Origin: Rhodamnia argentea
Taxonomy: Eukaryota; Streptophyta; Magnoliopsida; Myrtales; Myrtaceae
DNA length: 64,000 bases
Direction of reading: 5' to 3'
NCBI RefSeq assembly: GCF_020921035.1
Contig: NC_063155.1
Span: forward strand, 26,033,294-26,097,293
Of the stretch, positions 35,500 to 47,499 are shown piece after piece. Each line of letters starts with the position of its first letter. Within the stretch, counting starts at the first letter, position 1. The notes beneath the pieces were generated by a model. It was given only the letters and a program-made list of their open reading frames with translations. It had not been told where the DNA came from and searched no databases. A program made the translations under genes and the position numbers.

Positions 35500-37183
35500 T
35501 CTTTCAGATTCCAGCGCGGGATTTCGCAGGATGATTGATGACGTCACAGAACTCGTCATGGCCACTTGTCACAAGGCAATACTTAAAGATCAAGCCCACT
35601 TCATGAGCAGGCAAATATTTTGGAGAGCTTTGACAAAGGACTTCAGCCGAGCCCAAAGCAGCTTCCTTTGAGCTTTGAAAATTCGTGGATTGCATGCACA
35701 TACAATTTTTTTGGCTTCCAACTTTGCCCGTGCTAATCTTTCATAATTCCAAAAATGTCCTTACCTCACGCGACTACAGGCGAGGGTTCAAGCCCCCAAT
35801 GAAGTTATATTTGGCTGCCGGCCAGCCTCTCCTGAGGTTGTCGGCAACGGTCACCTGGGCGGCGGCTGGCGAGACTTCAGTTGAGGCAGGTCGGTGGCCA
35901 ACTAAGTTCCGTTAGAAAGGTTTTGTTGTTTTCGTGAATGGTATTTGAGCCAAAATTGCTTCTCAAAGTATTTTTAAATTAAACTTTACCAAACGCTATT
36001 TAAATTTTGGAAAAATTTCACCTAGAGTCCTTTGCATTTTCCCAGAAGCTTGCTCCTAAAGTGTTTGCAAAAGCACCTTAGGCTCCTTTTAGCTCAATTG
36101 CCACTAGCAGACAGAAAGTGTTTAGAGAAATCTACTAGGAGAGAATGTGCTTCTATTGTCCGAATGTTGGATAATCATGTTCCCAATTAGATTGGACAAT
36201 TTATAGGAATATATGCAGTGAATTTCACTTAGATCACATTCAGTTTAGAAGGTTTCGTGATTTTTAAGGTAAAATGAATTCTAGTAAACTTTTCCTAGTT
36301 GCAATAATAACAAAATGTGAATGCAAAACAATGATCAAAAGAAAAGGAGAAAAAAAAAACCTTATTTAAGTTTATATTATGATTAGCTCATTTCAATATT
36401 AATAAGTGATTTTTTTTAATCGGTAATTATTTTAGCCCACGTTAGACTTTGACTTTGATTTGGAAACTAAGCTCACGAGGGCTCCTGTGTCGGAATTTAA
36501 TAACGAGGCGGTACATATTTTTTTTGCCCCAACTAGCAGGTCCAGCTTAAGAAGGTTCATGTCTCGTTCATACATTTGCCCGACTACCGTGTTAAGTTTA
36601 TGTTCATTGGGCCTTCCGTAATTATACAAGATCTCTCTATTTACAAACGTTGATCTCATCTATCATTTGACGGTAAAGATCTATTCCTACAAGCTAATCT
36701 CACTTAACATCTAATTGTGAAGATTCACACCCTCTTAAATCCTAGTCTCGGCCAATTCCGTGATAGGCATACATCTTGGTGGATGTCGATCCTTATATCA
36801 TGATCAAATGTTGGAGATTGAGTTCTAACTATCCAATCCAACGACTCTTCTTTCTCTGAATTGATGACTTGGCAATTCGTTCGCGACACACACATTAATC
36901 ATCAATCTTTTTCTCATAAATTGCTCGTGTGTTGAGTATCCATTAGGACTGTAAATCAATTCGATCTCAAACGAGGATCTAACATTTAACTCCAATGGTG
37001 CATTGCAATGAATTGAGAACTCTATATTATCACTCTTCTGGGCGGACAAATGACTTTGTCCTGAAGCGAACCATTGACCATGGAGTTGTACTGAGTAGGA
37101 TAGTAGATGTAACAGCACCTTAGGCTCCTGGAGCCAAACTAAAGCAACAGAAGCCAGTGAAAACTGAGAAATGTGGTATTGGT
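35500..37183. other. Spacer between the endosulfine and P450 genes
   Basis: No gene recognised. The part nearest 35500 is upstream sequence of the endosulfine gene, and the part below 37184 is P450 3' flank. The minus-strand open frame that crosses 36825-37385 overlaps the P450 exon in another frame and is a shadow. No clear transposon ends seen. Confidence 0.4.
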
Positions 37184-39839
37184 TCAAGGGCGTCTCGCTA
37201 TGGTCAGCCTCAGGCCATGCTTCATCGACAGGATGGTCATCATCCTGTACTCCACCGGGTGGTTCGGCACCAGCTTGAACTCGTAAAACCGGCACAGAAT
37301 GGCCAGTGCCATCTTCATCTGCAGATACGCCGAGTCCTTCCCTAAGCATATCCTCGGCCCCGCCTGCATAGCGACAAAGAAACATAAAGCATCCATCGAA
37401 TAAAGATCGTTTGTCCTTCCCTATCAGGACTTGCTTTTTGGTTACTTTGAATAGTCCGACTGAGTTTTGAATATCATGAAAATCTTCTTCTTTTTCACTT
37501 GACCCTCGTCCGCCTTCGTGGTTTTTTTAAGTTAAAATTATTCAGAATTCCTGTCTCCGGCAATAACAATTTGATCGAAACAAGCGGTGCTCATAACAGG
37601 TTCGTCTCGGTAAAATGACAGCTAAGGCAAAGATCACACATTGCAGCATGTTAGGACTGATAGGAAGACAGATCCTGGCATCACACTACAGTTGCTATGC
37701 CTGATGACCATGCTGAATCATCCCTCGAAGGCTTGAACTTAACATAGGCCAGGCTCATCATGAGCAGCTGTCATATATTGTCTCTCAGTCGCCTTCGATT
37801 TACCTGAAATGCAGTGAACTTGAACGGAGAAGCATTTTGAAAGAGCCCCTCCTTCAGCCACCTCTCGGGCTTAAACAAAGCGGCATCAGGACCCCAATTG
37901 TACTCCATTCTTCCCATGGAGTACGGTACATACGTCACCATCCCTCCCGCTTTCACCTTCGTCCCATCAGGCAGTACGTCGTCCTCCAACACGCCCTTCG
38001 GATCCTGCGGTCAAGTTTTTGTTTCGTGAGACAGAAAAACAGAACCGTCATCTCTCTGTTCTGAGCATATACTCATGAATATTGTACTTAAAATGAGAAT
38101 TATCATGCATGCCTGAGGAACCGCTGGATACAGGCGCAGCGTCTCTGTGATCGCAGCATGTAGGTAGTGCAACTTTCCGAGGGAGTCGTAGGTCAATAGT
38201 TTTGCGAATTGCGAGACTCTCCGGTTGAATGATTCAGGGTCGTCCATGCTGTAGGGAAGCAGTGAGCCCTCTTCTTCCCTTGCTCGATCTCTCTCCAAAT
38301 TTTCAAGTTCTGAATAGATCTTCTCGGCAATATTCTGATGGGTCATTATCATGTATATAGACCAGGAGAGGGTGGTTGCTGTCGTGTCCCGCCCAGCAAT
38401 CACAAAGTTCAGGACGATGTCTCTGAGGCTTTTGTCAGTTAAATTGCTCTCCAGATCGTCACCTAGCTGAATGAATCTCGACAGTAAATCATGCTTCATC
38501 TGTAGTTTTCATTCCATAGATCATTTTGTCATTTCCAAGTGAGAGGACAAAAGAAGAGTACTTGAACATCGAGAATCTGGCGGTTTATGTTTATTTACCT
38601 TTGCATCTTCACGAGACTTGTGAGCCGCTTCTACCTCGGCTTTCCGCTTTCTAATGACAGAGTAGGTGAAATCATCAATCACTTTGATGGCTCTGTCAAG
38701 AAGGGCTTCTGACCCCACATTCAGGAATTTCTTGATCCTCCAGAGGGGATCGATGAATCGAAAGGTCACAATTATGTTTGCTGCATCAAAAGATTGAGCG
38801 AAGCGGTTATCTGGTAAATCCGGAGCCAGAGTTCCTATTTCGACGCCGAATCCCACTTTGCATATGGAGTCCAAAGTCATCCTCATCAACAGTTCCTAGA
38901 AACGAAAAAACTTCGCAAGCTTTGTTAGGCTTTGATACAGCAAATAGGGGATATTTCAGCGCCACATGAATCGAAACTATTTCATTTTGATTCTGCTTTA
39001 TTGTAGGAACGGATCTGTTGTTGAACAGAAATGAAGTTTTTCTCAAAAAAAACCATTATTCACCTGCATGTCCACCTCTTTGTTGCAGAATGAAGCTTGA
39101 CTTAGGATAGAAGAAAGCTTCAGACTATATTCTCTGAAGACCACAGTGCTAAAATCCCTCAAATTCTTGGACGCGAATTCGAAACTCGCGGTCTTCCTTT
39201 GCTTCCTCCAAGATTCACCGTCCACATTAAATATCCCATCTCCGAGCAGAACTTCCATGTATGAATGATAAACTTTCCCCTTCAGCAGCAGATAGTTAAC
39301 CTCCTCAGTACAGATGATAGTAAAAAATAGGAAGGAAAAATTGAGCATGAAAAGATAAGAGAACAACCATCTAACGCTACCACCACCAAAATCTACGCAA
39401 ATCTTGACAATTTGAAAGCAAAAAGTGCTTCCTTGATGCATGAACACTATTTAGGTGTTAAAAATGAATTTCTCCGACGAATAAGTAGGAAAATTAAACA
39501 CCTGAATCAATGTTATACCTTTGGATAATTCGCAAAGTTGGTCTTCAAGACATGCTCTACATTTTCCGGATCTGCAATGTAAGTATAGGTTGTAAACGGC
39601 ATAGGTACCACGACAGTCCTCAACTTGGACAAGTACTCGACTAGCCAATCGTGCATCCGCTCGTAATTCATGAACTGCTCGATCGCTGCCCCTACCAGCG
39701 GCCACATCTTTGGGCCAACTTTATTTCTCTGGTTCCATCTGTGGATAATGATCCATGACACAATGACACAAATAGAGATCAACCATCCCACATGTACATC
39801 TGGGAGATAATGTGCTGATGAGAGATCATCGGCTTCCAT
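37184..39839 (-). CDS. CYP704B1: Cytochrome P450, CYP704B1-like fatty-acid omega-hydroxylase
   Basis: ER-anchored monooxygenase. In Arabidopsis and rice, CYP704B enzymes omega-hydroxylate long-chain fatty acids in the anther tapetum to supply sporopollenin. Six exons on the minus strand: 39839-39519, 39279-39064, 38895-38599, 38499-38113, 38004-37804, 37363-37184; all in phase 0, giving 533 residues. Features: N-terminal membrane anchor (about residues 19-35), SYMEVLLGDGIFN, I-helix AGRDTTATT (about 313-321), ETLR (397-400), FKPERW, and the heme loop FTAFQ|AGPRICLG with the ligand Cys about residue 480, split by the last intron. Long exact stretches match AtCYP704B1 as I recall it (for example WRKQRKTASFEFASKNLRDF). 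The intron after residue 407 appears to use a GC donor. Confidence 0.95.
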
Positions 39840-39880
39840 TCTGGAACGGCATAGACTGAAGTTGCAGACATGGACCAGCT

Positions 39881-39887
39881 TTTATAA
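39881..39887 (-). promoter_or_regulatory. TATA box of the CYP704B gene
   Basis: TATAAAA on the minus strand, about 42 bases upstream of the start codon, implying a very short leader. This is the only good match near the start. Confidence 0.5.
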
Positions 39888-39889
39888 TG

Positions 39890-40679
39890 TGCATAGGAAG
39901 TAGGTTACAGCTTGATAGTTGGACAGATATAAAGATGGTGGATTAGCTACTGCGTGAAAGCAATCTTTTTGTGCTCGCTTCGCAGGAAGCTTAGGTTCAA
40001 GAACAAATCACGTCTTTTGAACCCGCAACCTAACTTCACTCAACTTGTGACAGTAAAAATAATTGATAAACTGGTGCTACTTAATAGGATATTAATAAGA
40101 CGTGCTAAAGCAATTGATGGAAGCGATACAAGATCGCTGGAGCGAACGGTACCCTCCTTTGCAAGTACGAGTTTGTGCATTATTAGTTGCCTGTGAACCA
40201 CACACAGATAGCTTCACCTCTTGATTATCCTCCTAGACTGATCTGAATAAGCCGAAAAGATAAATATAATGAACAACAGAAGTGCTTCTGCGCTGCTCTC
40301 TTATAACAATACCACATTCCATTGATCAATCCATGTCAAGTCGTCAACCCGGTATTCCTTGTCTCTTCAATTATACAAATGAACCAGAACAGATGCCATG
40401 CCACACCTGCTAAAACAAAGTACAATTTTGCTTTCAATTGTAACTACTGCATGGAGTAAACTTGTCATACTTGGATGCTATTACAGGATGGCTAAGATTT
40501 TCAAGAAAATTTCAAAATTAGTTTACATGTACGTATGCTCTTAAGTAGACAAATTTCACAAATTAAAAGATGATCAGCACAATCCTCCGTTAGTTTACCA
40601 GCCTGTGAACCACAACAGTTACACTGCTACAGAACTTGGCAGATCTTGCATGGCTTAAGAGATTGTTCTGATTCGATCA
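39890..40679. other. Spacer between the P450 and NAC genes
   Basis: P450 upstream region and NAC 3' flank. No gene or repeat recognised; the plus-strand open frame at 39954-40196 has no domain. Confidence 0.4.
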
Positions 40680-41706
40680 TTATTTCCCTTGATCTGCATA
40701 AAGGCAGGACATTCCGTTTCCACGGAACCGAAGTTTCTTCTCAGCATGATAGGATTCACCATCGCCGATGATGTTTTCGAGACCGAAGGCTGGATGGTAT
40801 GAGCTCTCTATTAGAAGCTGTGAGATGGGACCAAAGTAGTCCAATTGCAACAGATCATGAGTAAGTGAGCGAGTGCTAGGTAATCTCATCACTTGCTCGT
40901 CACTAGCCTCACTGATCACGGTTCGGTTACTTCGGCCATAGAAGTCTTCCACTTTTTGATCCGAAGTTTTACTCGAGTGCTGCTTCTTGTATATCCTGCA
41001 TAGGACCCAATCCAACTGAAACGCAGCACATGAAAGAGTAAGTGATACAGTCAAGTTTATCAAAGGCCAGACTATCCATCGTACCAAGTGATTTGAATTT
41101 TGAAAAAGAAAAATCCTGAACAATTTTAGGATCAAGGCTTACTGTCATAGAGCGATGCTGCACGTGCCTTCTTGAATCAGCCAAACGATACTCGTGCATG
41201 ATCCAATCCGTTTTTAATCCCTTAGGCGGCCGGCCCTCGTAAAACACAAGGGATTTCTTCATTCCTACATGCTTAGACCCGCTATAGATCGGCTTGTCAG
41301 TACCCGTGGCTTTCCAATACCCTGACACCGCCGCTCGGTTAGGACGCGCCCCATTTGGATACTTTCGGTTACGCGGGGTGAAGAAGTACTGTTCCTTCTC
41401 ACCAAGTTCGGCTTTTTCTACAATCCATATTGAAAAACATACTCAGTACAGCAATCACAGGTACTGAATTCTGATAGCAATCACTGACGTTTTCTCCATA
41501 TTAGCTACAAAGAAACTATGTCAGACTTCGCCTCATCGACTTAGGAACTAACCAGGCAATTGCCACGGGTCGAATTTATAAATATCGACTTCGGAGATGA
41601 TGGACACGGGGCATGGCCTGGACATGGCTTGGTTTTGGAGGTAATACACGATCAGTTCTTCATCTGTTGGGTGGAATCTAAAGCCAGGAGGGAGTTTGTA
41701 ATTCAT
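40680..41706 (-). CDS. NAP: NAC transcription factor, NAP/ANAC029-like
   Basis: NAC-domain DNA-binding regulator. NAP-clade members drive leaf senescence and abscisic-acid-linked chlorophyll loss. Three exons on the minus strand: 41706-41553, 41417-41143, 41015-40680, with consistent phases and 254 residues. The five NAC subdomains are visible in order: [54 protein letters not shown], and WIMHEYRL followed by [10 protein letters not shown]. The two intron positions are the canonical NAC ones. The C-terminal region has the clade-like [20 protein letters not shown], an activation-domain motif resembling the NAP 'LPRTCSLAHLLEMDY' block. The ATG used is the only one just before the NAC domain; the frame upstream lacks similarity. 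Confidence 0.93.
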
Positions 41707-41860
41707 CGCAAGCTCTTGACACTTAGAAATTGGAGCAGAGTAGAGTTTGATGCTGAGTGTCTTCGCTACAAAGAGGAAAGCAAGGCCATGGCAATCGAGA
41801 GGGAGTGCCCAAAAGAGAAACTGAGGTGCTTGAAATCTTCTGCATGAAGAAGGCCTCTCC

Positions 41861-41866
41861 TTATAT
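41861..41866 (-). promoter_or_regulatory. TATA box of the NAC gene
   Basis: ATATAAGG on the minus strand, about 155 bases upstream of the start codon, followed by GAGAGGCC. Spacing suits a leader of roughly 125 bases. Confidence 0.45.
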
Positions 41867-41899
41867 CGATGGTCCTTTTTCGTCATCTTGTGAGATTTG

Positions 41900-43395
41900 C
41901 ATGGTTTTGATTGGTGGTTCCTTGGACCCACCGGTCTCACTTGGTGGCTCTTTGTCACGGTTGCATAGGCCAGACAAAAATCCTCGTACGCTCTCTGATC
42001 GGGACTACCATTTTTCTGAAAATTTGTCCCTTCTGTGAAGTGTGTGCGTATGTATAAGTTCACAATTGTGACAAAAGGTAAGATTAAAAAGCCCCTCGGG
42101 ACGCTTTACGTCCAATCAATCATTCCACAAAGGTTGTATTCTCTGTATTGAGTGATTGAACGATGGCGTCGGATGAAGTGAATCTTGTGCTTATAATTAC
42201 TGCTGCTCCATCCATATCCTCTTTTGTAGGCCGTGACTAAAGAGATTAGCTCGATGATCTCATGAGCACCATCATCTAATCCCACAACTTGGATATCTAA
42301 ACTAAATTGACTTTTGACCTCGTTTTTTAGCTGCCAAAGAAGTTAATCGAAACAATAGTACTGTGATTTGACTAGTGACTTGTTAAAAAACCAATTAGAT
42401 ATACAACAATTACCAGTTCCCATAAGCAATGAATATTGCGCACATTTTGTAGTCGGATCAAGAGATTGCTATTCAAGTCACCTATCTCGATGAAAGCAGC
42501 CATGCCATACTAGAATTTCCAGCTTTCACTTCACTGGAATTTTCTTCAAATATTCATTGATTATGAAAGGGTAGATCACATGCTACCACTCTCTAAAATG
42601 ATCTAGCAAATCTCAAAGGAACCCATTTGAATGGTTTGCAAATCCAGGATGGAGGAAAGCTGAAATTAGCAATTGTCTTGTTAATCGATAGACGAGTGCC
42701 TATTGTTTTTTGTCAATTCAATCAAATCATTCACGAGGACAATGAGAAATTGCACTATCATCACGAGATTTCGTACCCCATCTTACGCTATCATACCACG
42801 ACAACATTGGAGAAAGAAAGAGTGCACAAGGTGTTAGGAGCCTGCATAGCAGAAGTCCGACACTTCGTTTAGAACTCCAATTCAAGCTCCGTCAACGTAT
42901 CCAATTAAGAACATTCATTTAAAAGTTTAAATTAATAAATTATGGATTAATTAAGATTTATCAATTATTTTACATCATATCAATTTTTCAATGTTAGATT
43001 TTTTTTTTTTAACACAAAGTACACGTGGAAAGAGAGAGTAGGGATCTTTGTGCACCCGCTAGAGTATAGTTTCAATGTCTACATCAGATTAGGACAAGGT
43101 CGCAAGCGGTTTCCTTGAATAGGTGTGCTGACGTGGCTTTCGTCGGACTTTATCAGATGCCCGTGTACCTGCGAGGATAAGATAAGAACCACAGAAATTG
43201 CAACTTGCTGATTGTGTTTTTTTAACCGGTGGTTCTTATCAGGCCATCTCATTGCCGGGACCCACGTTGACTACAAACAACAGCAGCTCTACGGAAAGTG
43301 GAAAAACAACTATATATCTAACTATTTTATATATAAAAAAAAAGGACCATTTCGACCCAAAAAAAAAAAAAAGGAGAGACTATGAAAAAGAATCT
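41900..43395. other. Spacer upstream of the NAC gene
   Basis: No gene supported. AT-rich; the plus-strand open frames at 42627-42872 and 43198-43401 have no domain. Contains A runs at about 43340 and 43363. Confidence 0.4.
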
Positions 43396-43404
43396 CACTA
43401 AAGA

Positions 43405-44355
43405 TTCCGTTTGTTTCGCAAAGAATGAATCGTTTATAAAAAACATTTTTTGAAAATTTAATTTTCAAGAAAATGACTATATTTTTTTTTGTTTGATTGA
43501 AATATGAAAAAAAATAAAAAAAATATTTTTTGCTGTTTTTTTTTTTGTTGGAAAAATATTTTTTGCTGTTTGGTATGTAAAATTGAATTTAATTTTCCTT
43601 TACGCACTTCATTCAATAACTTTTTGTTTTTCTGTTTTTTATTTTTATTTTTTATTTTTTAAAAAATTGAAATTTGTAATGTTTTAATTATTTATCTTTT
43701 TTCCTTTTTTCTTATCTTTTTTTATTTTTTATGTTTTTATTTTTTTTTCGATTACTGTTTTCTGCCAATCGCCGACCACGATGACGGCCGTCAATCGACC
43801 CATAGCGAGGCTCAACCTTGGTTGAGGTCGGCGACCGCGAGCCCGGCCTAGCGCGAGGCCGACAACGCCTAGCCGGGTCTCGATCGAGCCAATAACGGTT
43901 TGCTCGGCTAAAGGGGCTTGGCCTTGATCCAAGTCAACGACAGCTTGCCTAGCCTCGGTCGAGGCTAGCGACGCCCGGCCTCGCCCGGCCAGCAACCGGC
44001 AAAATGAGAAGAAGGGATACTAAAAAAAAGAATAGAAAAAAAAGACAAAAAAAAAGAAAGTAATTAAAAACAATTTCTCTCCAAAAAATAACAATAAAAT
44101 TTTCAAATTTTGAAAAAATAAATAAATAAAATTTAAAAATAATTATAAAGAAAAAATATGAAAAAGAGAGGAGAAATGAAAAGTGAGGAAACGTTTTCCT
44201 CTTCTCAAAAGAATAAAACATTTTCCTCACTTTTAAAGGAGTTTTTTTCATAGGGGAATTTTTTTTCCAGGACTAGCTTATTTCTGCCCCCCAAACGCTA
44301 GAAAATCCTAGCGATAAAGTTTTATGATAAGTTATTTTTCGTGAAACAAATGGAG
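43405..44355. mobile_element. Large foldback MITE with 'gtttgttt...gaaa' ends
   Basis: Starts near GATTCCGTTTGTTTCGCAAA (43403-43422) and ends with the inverted TTTTTCGTGAAACAAATGGAGCC near 44355. The outer parts are extremely A/T-rich. The centre (about 43760-44000) is GC-rich with repeated 'cgaggc..ggcgacgcc..gcc' type words. No coding capacity; open frames here are low-complexity. Target duplication is unclear, so the superfamily is not assigned. Smaller relatives lie at about 5320-5560 and 48090-48320. Confidence 0.55.
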
Positions 44356-44417
44356 CCTAGTTAAAAAAATACAAGGTACAAAATTCGCAAAATGCAAAAA
44401 TACCTCGTGGTTTTTGG

Positions 44418-45105
44418 TAGGGGTGAGCAAAAAAAAAAAAAAAAAACCAGGGATTCACCCGAACCGAAGCAAATCACATCCAACCGGCTAGTTTTGGGTG
44501 GTTCCCATCGAGTACCGGCTCGATTCCCGATTTCAATTTGTTGAAACCGGTGGGCATTAGCCCGGTTCTCGATTTCAGGTGGGAATCACTCACCCGGACT
44601 AATCGAACCGGATCTATTTATATATGTATAAATATGTGCATATCTGGAACCAACCCATCTCCACCTCAGAAACCTTGTGCGCAATTCTCATCATTGTTGA
44701 TCATTTCTTCTTTCTTTTGTGTTTTAAATGTCTGTTTTTGTTCTCTTCGTTGCCTTATAAAATAGAGTCCTTGTCCACACACTCCTGGAGCAAGTATTGA
44801 ACGAATCAACAACGCCTCCATCACTAGCCCGTGACTTAGCCCTGTGACCTTGATCTGACTCCAGACCATCGTCGGGACGAACACCAACATTCGTGTGGGC
44901 TCTAGGAATGACTTCATTGATTCATTCGCGTATAGTCTTTTTTAATTGATGTTGGTGCTCGGTTCTCGGTAGGATCGGTTCTTTAGACCCACTTGAGAAC
45001 CGGACCGAGGGGATGGCTTATGATTCTCATTTTGCGGAACCGGTTTCTAACGGGTAGCTCTCGATTCTAGGATGAGAACCACCTATCCTAAAACCGATCA
45101 CCCTT
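44418..45105. mobile_element. hAT-type MITE related to the 24.1-kb element
   Basis: Starts TAGGGGTGAGC and ends GATCACCCTTA, an inverted repeat with one mismatch in the first nine bases. Shares GGTTCTC/GAACCGG-rich subterminal wording with the element at 24111 (for example 'gagaaccggaccgagg'). No matching 8-bp flank was found, so it is older or its ends have changed. Interior is anonymous and non-coding. Confidence 0.65.
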
Positions 45106-45109
45106 AATT

Positions 45110-45719
45110 TGCAGCAATATCTTGATATATCTATTGTACAGCCATAATAAATTATAGAAACATCCGATTTACCAATTATCTATAAAAAGGAATCCTCTCT
45201 TGAAAAACTTTAATCCTCCAACTACCTATTACTAATCCTCAATCTCTCTTTCACCCTTTTACCACGACACGAGTACATCATTTTTTATGACCGTCGGCGT
45301 CGACTCGTCACTCGACAACATTGGTAGCAAAACGCAAGAGACTAACAAATGGCGTGATTGTGGCGGCCAAAAGAGAAGAGAGAGCCAAATTTGGTGGTCT
45401 AATTGACCACATTTTTGTCATGGGTGTGGATCAATTGATGATATCTTTGAATTTCGACCATTGGATCATCACATTCACACATTGATGTCCCGTTAGGAGA
45501 TGTGTTTCTCTCTCGAGAGTTAAGGATTTTGGGGAAGAAAAATCGAGGGCCTGCTATGCCATGTATGGCCCATGGTTCGGCCCAAAACAAATGTCCCCTT
45601 CTTGGCCCAAAACAAATGAAATATTTATTCTCAATTGGCTTCCAACATTAGATAGTTGGAAAAAAAAAAAAAAGGAACAAAAAGAGAAAATTAAAAGTGC
45701 ATTGATAATTCCCAAAATG
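45110..45719. other. Spacer downstream of the TPR-SET gene
   Basis: No gene or repeat recognised except an A run at about 45661. Likely 3' flank of the SET gene. Confidence 0.4.
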
Positions 45720-47495
45720 TCAAAGCTCAATTAGACCCCTCAATGCTTGTTTCTTGACCACCTTCCCATAAATTCCCCTTCCCAATTTCAATGCCTTCTC
45801 CATCTCCCCAATCACCCCACCACCACCAAGTCCACCACCACTCCTGCTGCTCAGTTGCTCCACCAACACCTTCAGCACCCTCTCGTCGCTTCCCGTGGCT
45901 TCCGCGACGCTGTCCACCACCGCCTCCGCCGCCGGAATCCGCCTCCCCCACTTCTTCACAGACTTCTCCGACGCGTACGTCTCGCTGTACGCGGCCCAGA
46001 ACGACGCCCTCAGGTACCCCTTCTCTCTCCCCCTCGCGTTCCACCTCCTCATGCCTTCCTCCAGTCTGTACACGACCCCTCCCACGTCCATCCCGCCTTC
46101 AAGACCCGCCTCGATGTCCCTCAGTTCTTGCTTCGATCGCATCTTCTCCTCAAACTCGCACCGCTTGCAAGAGCAATCGAACCCCCACGGGGCCGCCGCC
46201 TCGCGGCGCTTCTTGGGTGGCTGGAGCACGTCGAAGTAGGGGAACGTGAGCTCGTCCCCGGCTTTTACGTCCCGAGAGGTGACGACCATCAGGTGATTCC
46301 CCACGTGGAGCCTCCTCGCGTTGGGGCAACATGAGTGGTTGACGAAAGAAGCGAGGAACCACAGCCCCACGCCATAGTAGTCCTTGTTCCTACCCATTAC
46401 CTTAGCTGAAATCGCATCCTCCACAAGAGAGTTCACATCCAAAATGCCCAAAATCTTGTTCATGTCAAGCTTCTCATTTGGGTAGTCATCTCTCTCACTT
46501 GCCTCTGCCCTGAAAATGCTCAGATCTGGAACCTCAAGACCCTCCTCATCTTCCCCTGAAGACAGAGTACTGATCAGGTGACGGGTTCTGCGGCTTTTCG
46601 AAACACAGCCCGCTACTCTGTCAATGAAGTTCTTCCACATGACCAATTGCTTGTTCTCCCCCGAGCCCGAATCTTCTCCCATCACTATCCCTCTCTCTAT
46701 CGCGATAGCTCTGGTGACCAGCACCACAGTCCCGACGTCGATGTTCTTCGTGGCGAACAGCCCCCTCCCGCTTATCTCCGATTTCTTGATCAGCACCGGC
46801 CCGATGTACTCTGCAAGCTCGGGAATTTCTCTGTGGAACCCGCTCGCGACCCAGTCAGACAGATCGAAATTGCCTGTCCGGGATTGGTACTCGAGCATCT
46901 TGCATTTCTCCAAACACGCATTTAGAGTCCCGCAATTCCCGTTCGCCTGAGCATCCAGCGAAGCCGCCGACTTGAAGCACTCAAGGGCAGCCGAGTACTT
47001 GCTGAGGCTGAGCAAGATCTTACCTTTGCAGACCAAGGCTCTGAAATGGGAGCTCTCGATCGCGAGCGCCTCGTCGCAGTCTCTTAGCGCCTCGTCAAGG
47101 GATCTCAGCTTCGAACTCGCGTCGGCTCGGTTGGCAAGGGCCAGGCAGAGGGATTTCCGGAGCTTAGAGAATTTGTCCGGGTCCGATGCTCCGTCGGTGC
47201 TCGAGAGGTGGACGCGGCAGAGATCAATGAGCTGGGAGTAGAGGCTGGACGACTCGGCCCACTGCTCGCGTAGAAAGAGCTCGTTGGCTTTCGACCTGAG
47301 CTCCTGCAAGAGCTCTTCCTCTGCCATGAGCATCTGCTGTTGCTCTTCTCTCGTTGTTGTTCGGTGAAACGGGATCACTGCTGCTGCTGCACAGAGTTTT
47401 TCGTGTTGTTCCTGTTGGGGGTTGAGGTTGTGGAGCGAGGACTCTCTTGAAATTTTGGGGTCGGGTCTGCTGTAACGGTCGACATTTGGTTCCAT
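45720..47495 (-). CDS. TPR and SET domain protein (SDG35-like)
   Basis: Single-exon gene of 591 residues. Residues about 55-200 are helical TPR repeats (LRSKANELFLREQWAESSSL, LANRADASSKLRSLDEALRD, ALVCKGKILLSLSKYSAALE). The SET domain follows from about residue 225: SGRGLFATKNI, the AdoMet/pseudoknot motif NHSCCPNA, and GDELTFPYFD. The post-SET region CSCKRC would bind zinc. This SMYD-like arrangement suggests a protein-lysine methyltransferase, but neither substrate nor activity is known to me. The best match by memory is Arabidopsis SDG35, which lies next to EXPA10, in agreement with the block context. The start is the first ATG; the first 50 residues are low-complexity and poorly constrained. 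The long antisense open frames are side effects of high GC. Confidence 0.88.
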   Translation of the reverse strand: MEPNVDRYSRPDPKISRESSLHNLNPQQEQHEKLCAAAAVIPFHRTTTREEQQQMLMAEEELLQELRSKANELFLREQWAESSSLYSQLIDLCRVHLSSTDGASDPDKFSKLRKSLCLALANRADASSKLRSLDEALRDCDEALAIESSHFRALVCKGKILLSLSKYSAALECFKSAASLDAQANGNCGTLNACLEKCKMLEYQSRTGNFDLSDWVASGFHREIPELAEYIGPVLIKKSEISGRGLFATKNIDVGTVVLVTRAIAIERGIVMGEDSGSGENKQLVMWKNFIDRVAGCVSKSRRTRHLISTLSSGEDEEGLEVPDLSIFRAEASERDDYPNEKLDMNKILGILDVNSLVEDAISAKVMGRNKDYYGVGLWFLASFVNHSCCPNARRLHVGNHLMVVTSRDVKAGDELTFPYFDVLQPPKKRREAAAPWGFDCSCKRCEFEEKMRSKQELRDIEAGLEGGMDVGGVVYRLEEGMRRWNARGREKGYLRASFWAAYSETYASEKSVKKWGRRIPAAEAVVDSVAEATGSDERVLKVLVEQLSSRSGGGLGGGGVIGEMEKALKLGRGIYGKVVKKQALRGLIEL

Positions 47496-47499
47496 ATTC

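Noticed and set aside
35760-35810. 'gagggttcaagccccc' resembling a tRNA T-arm
   Set aside because: No anticodon arm or acceptor stem pairs around it.
43420-44260. Long low-complexity open frames in A/T-rich sequence
   Set aside because: Phe/Lys-rich translations of homopolymer runs inside a MITE.
45747-46334. Long plus-strand open frames (up to 195 residues) over the SET gene
   Set aside because: They are antisense to a well-supported gene, Pro/His/Arg-rich, and arise from high GC with few stops.
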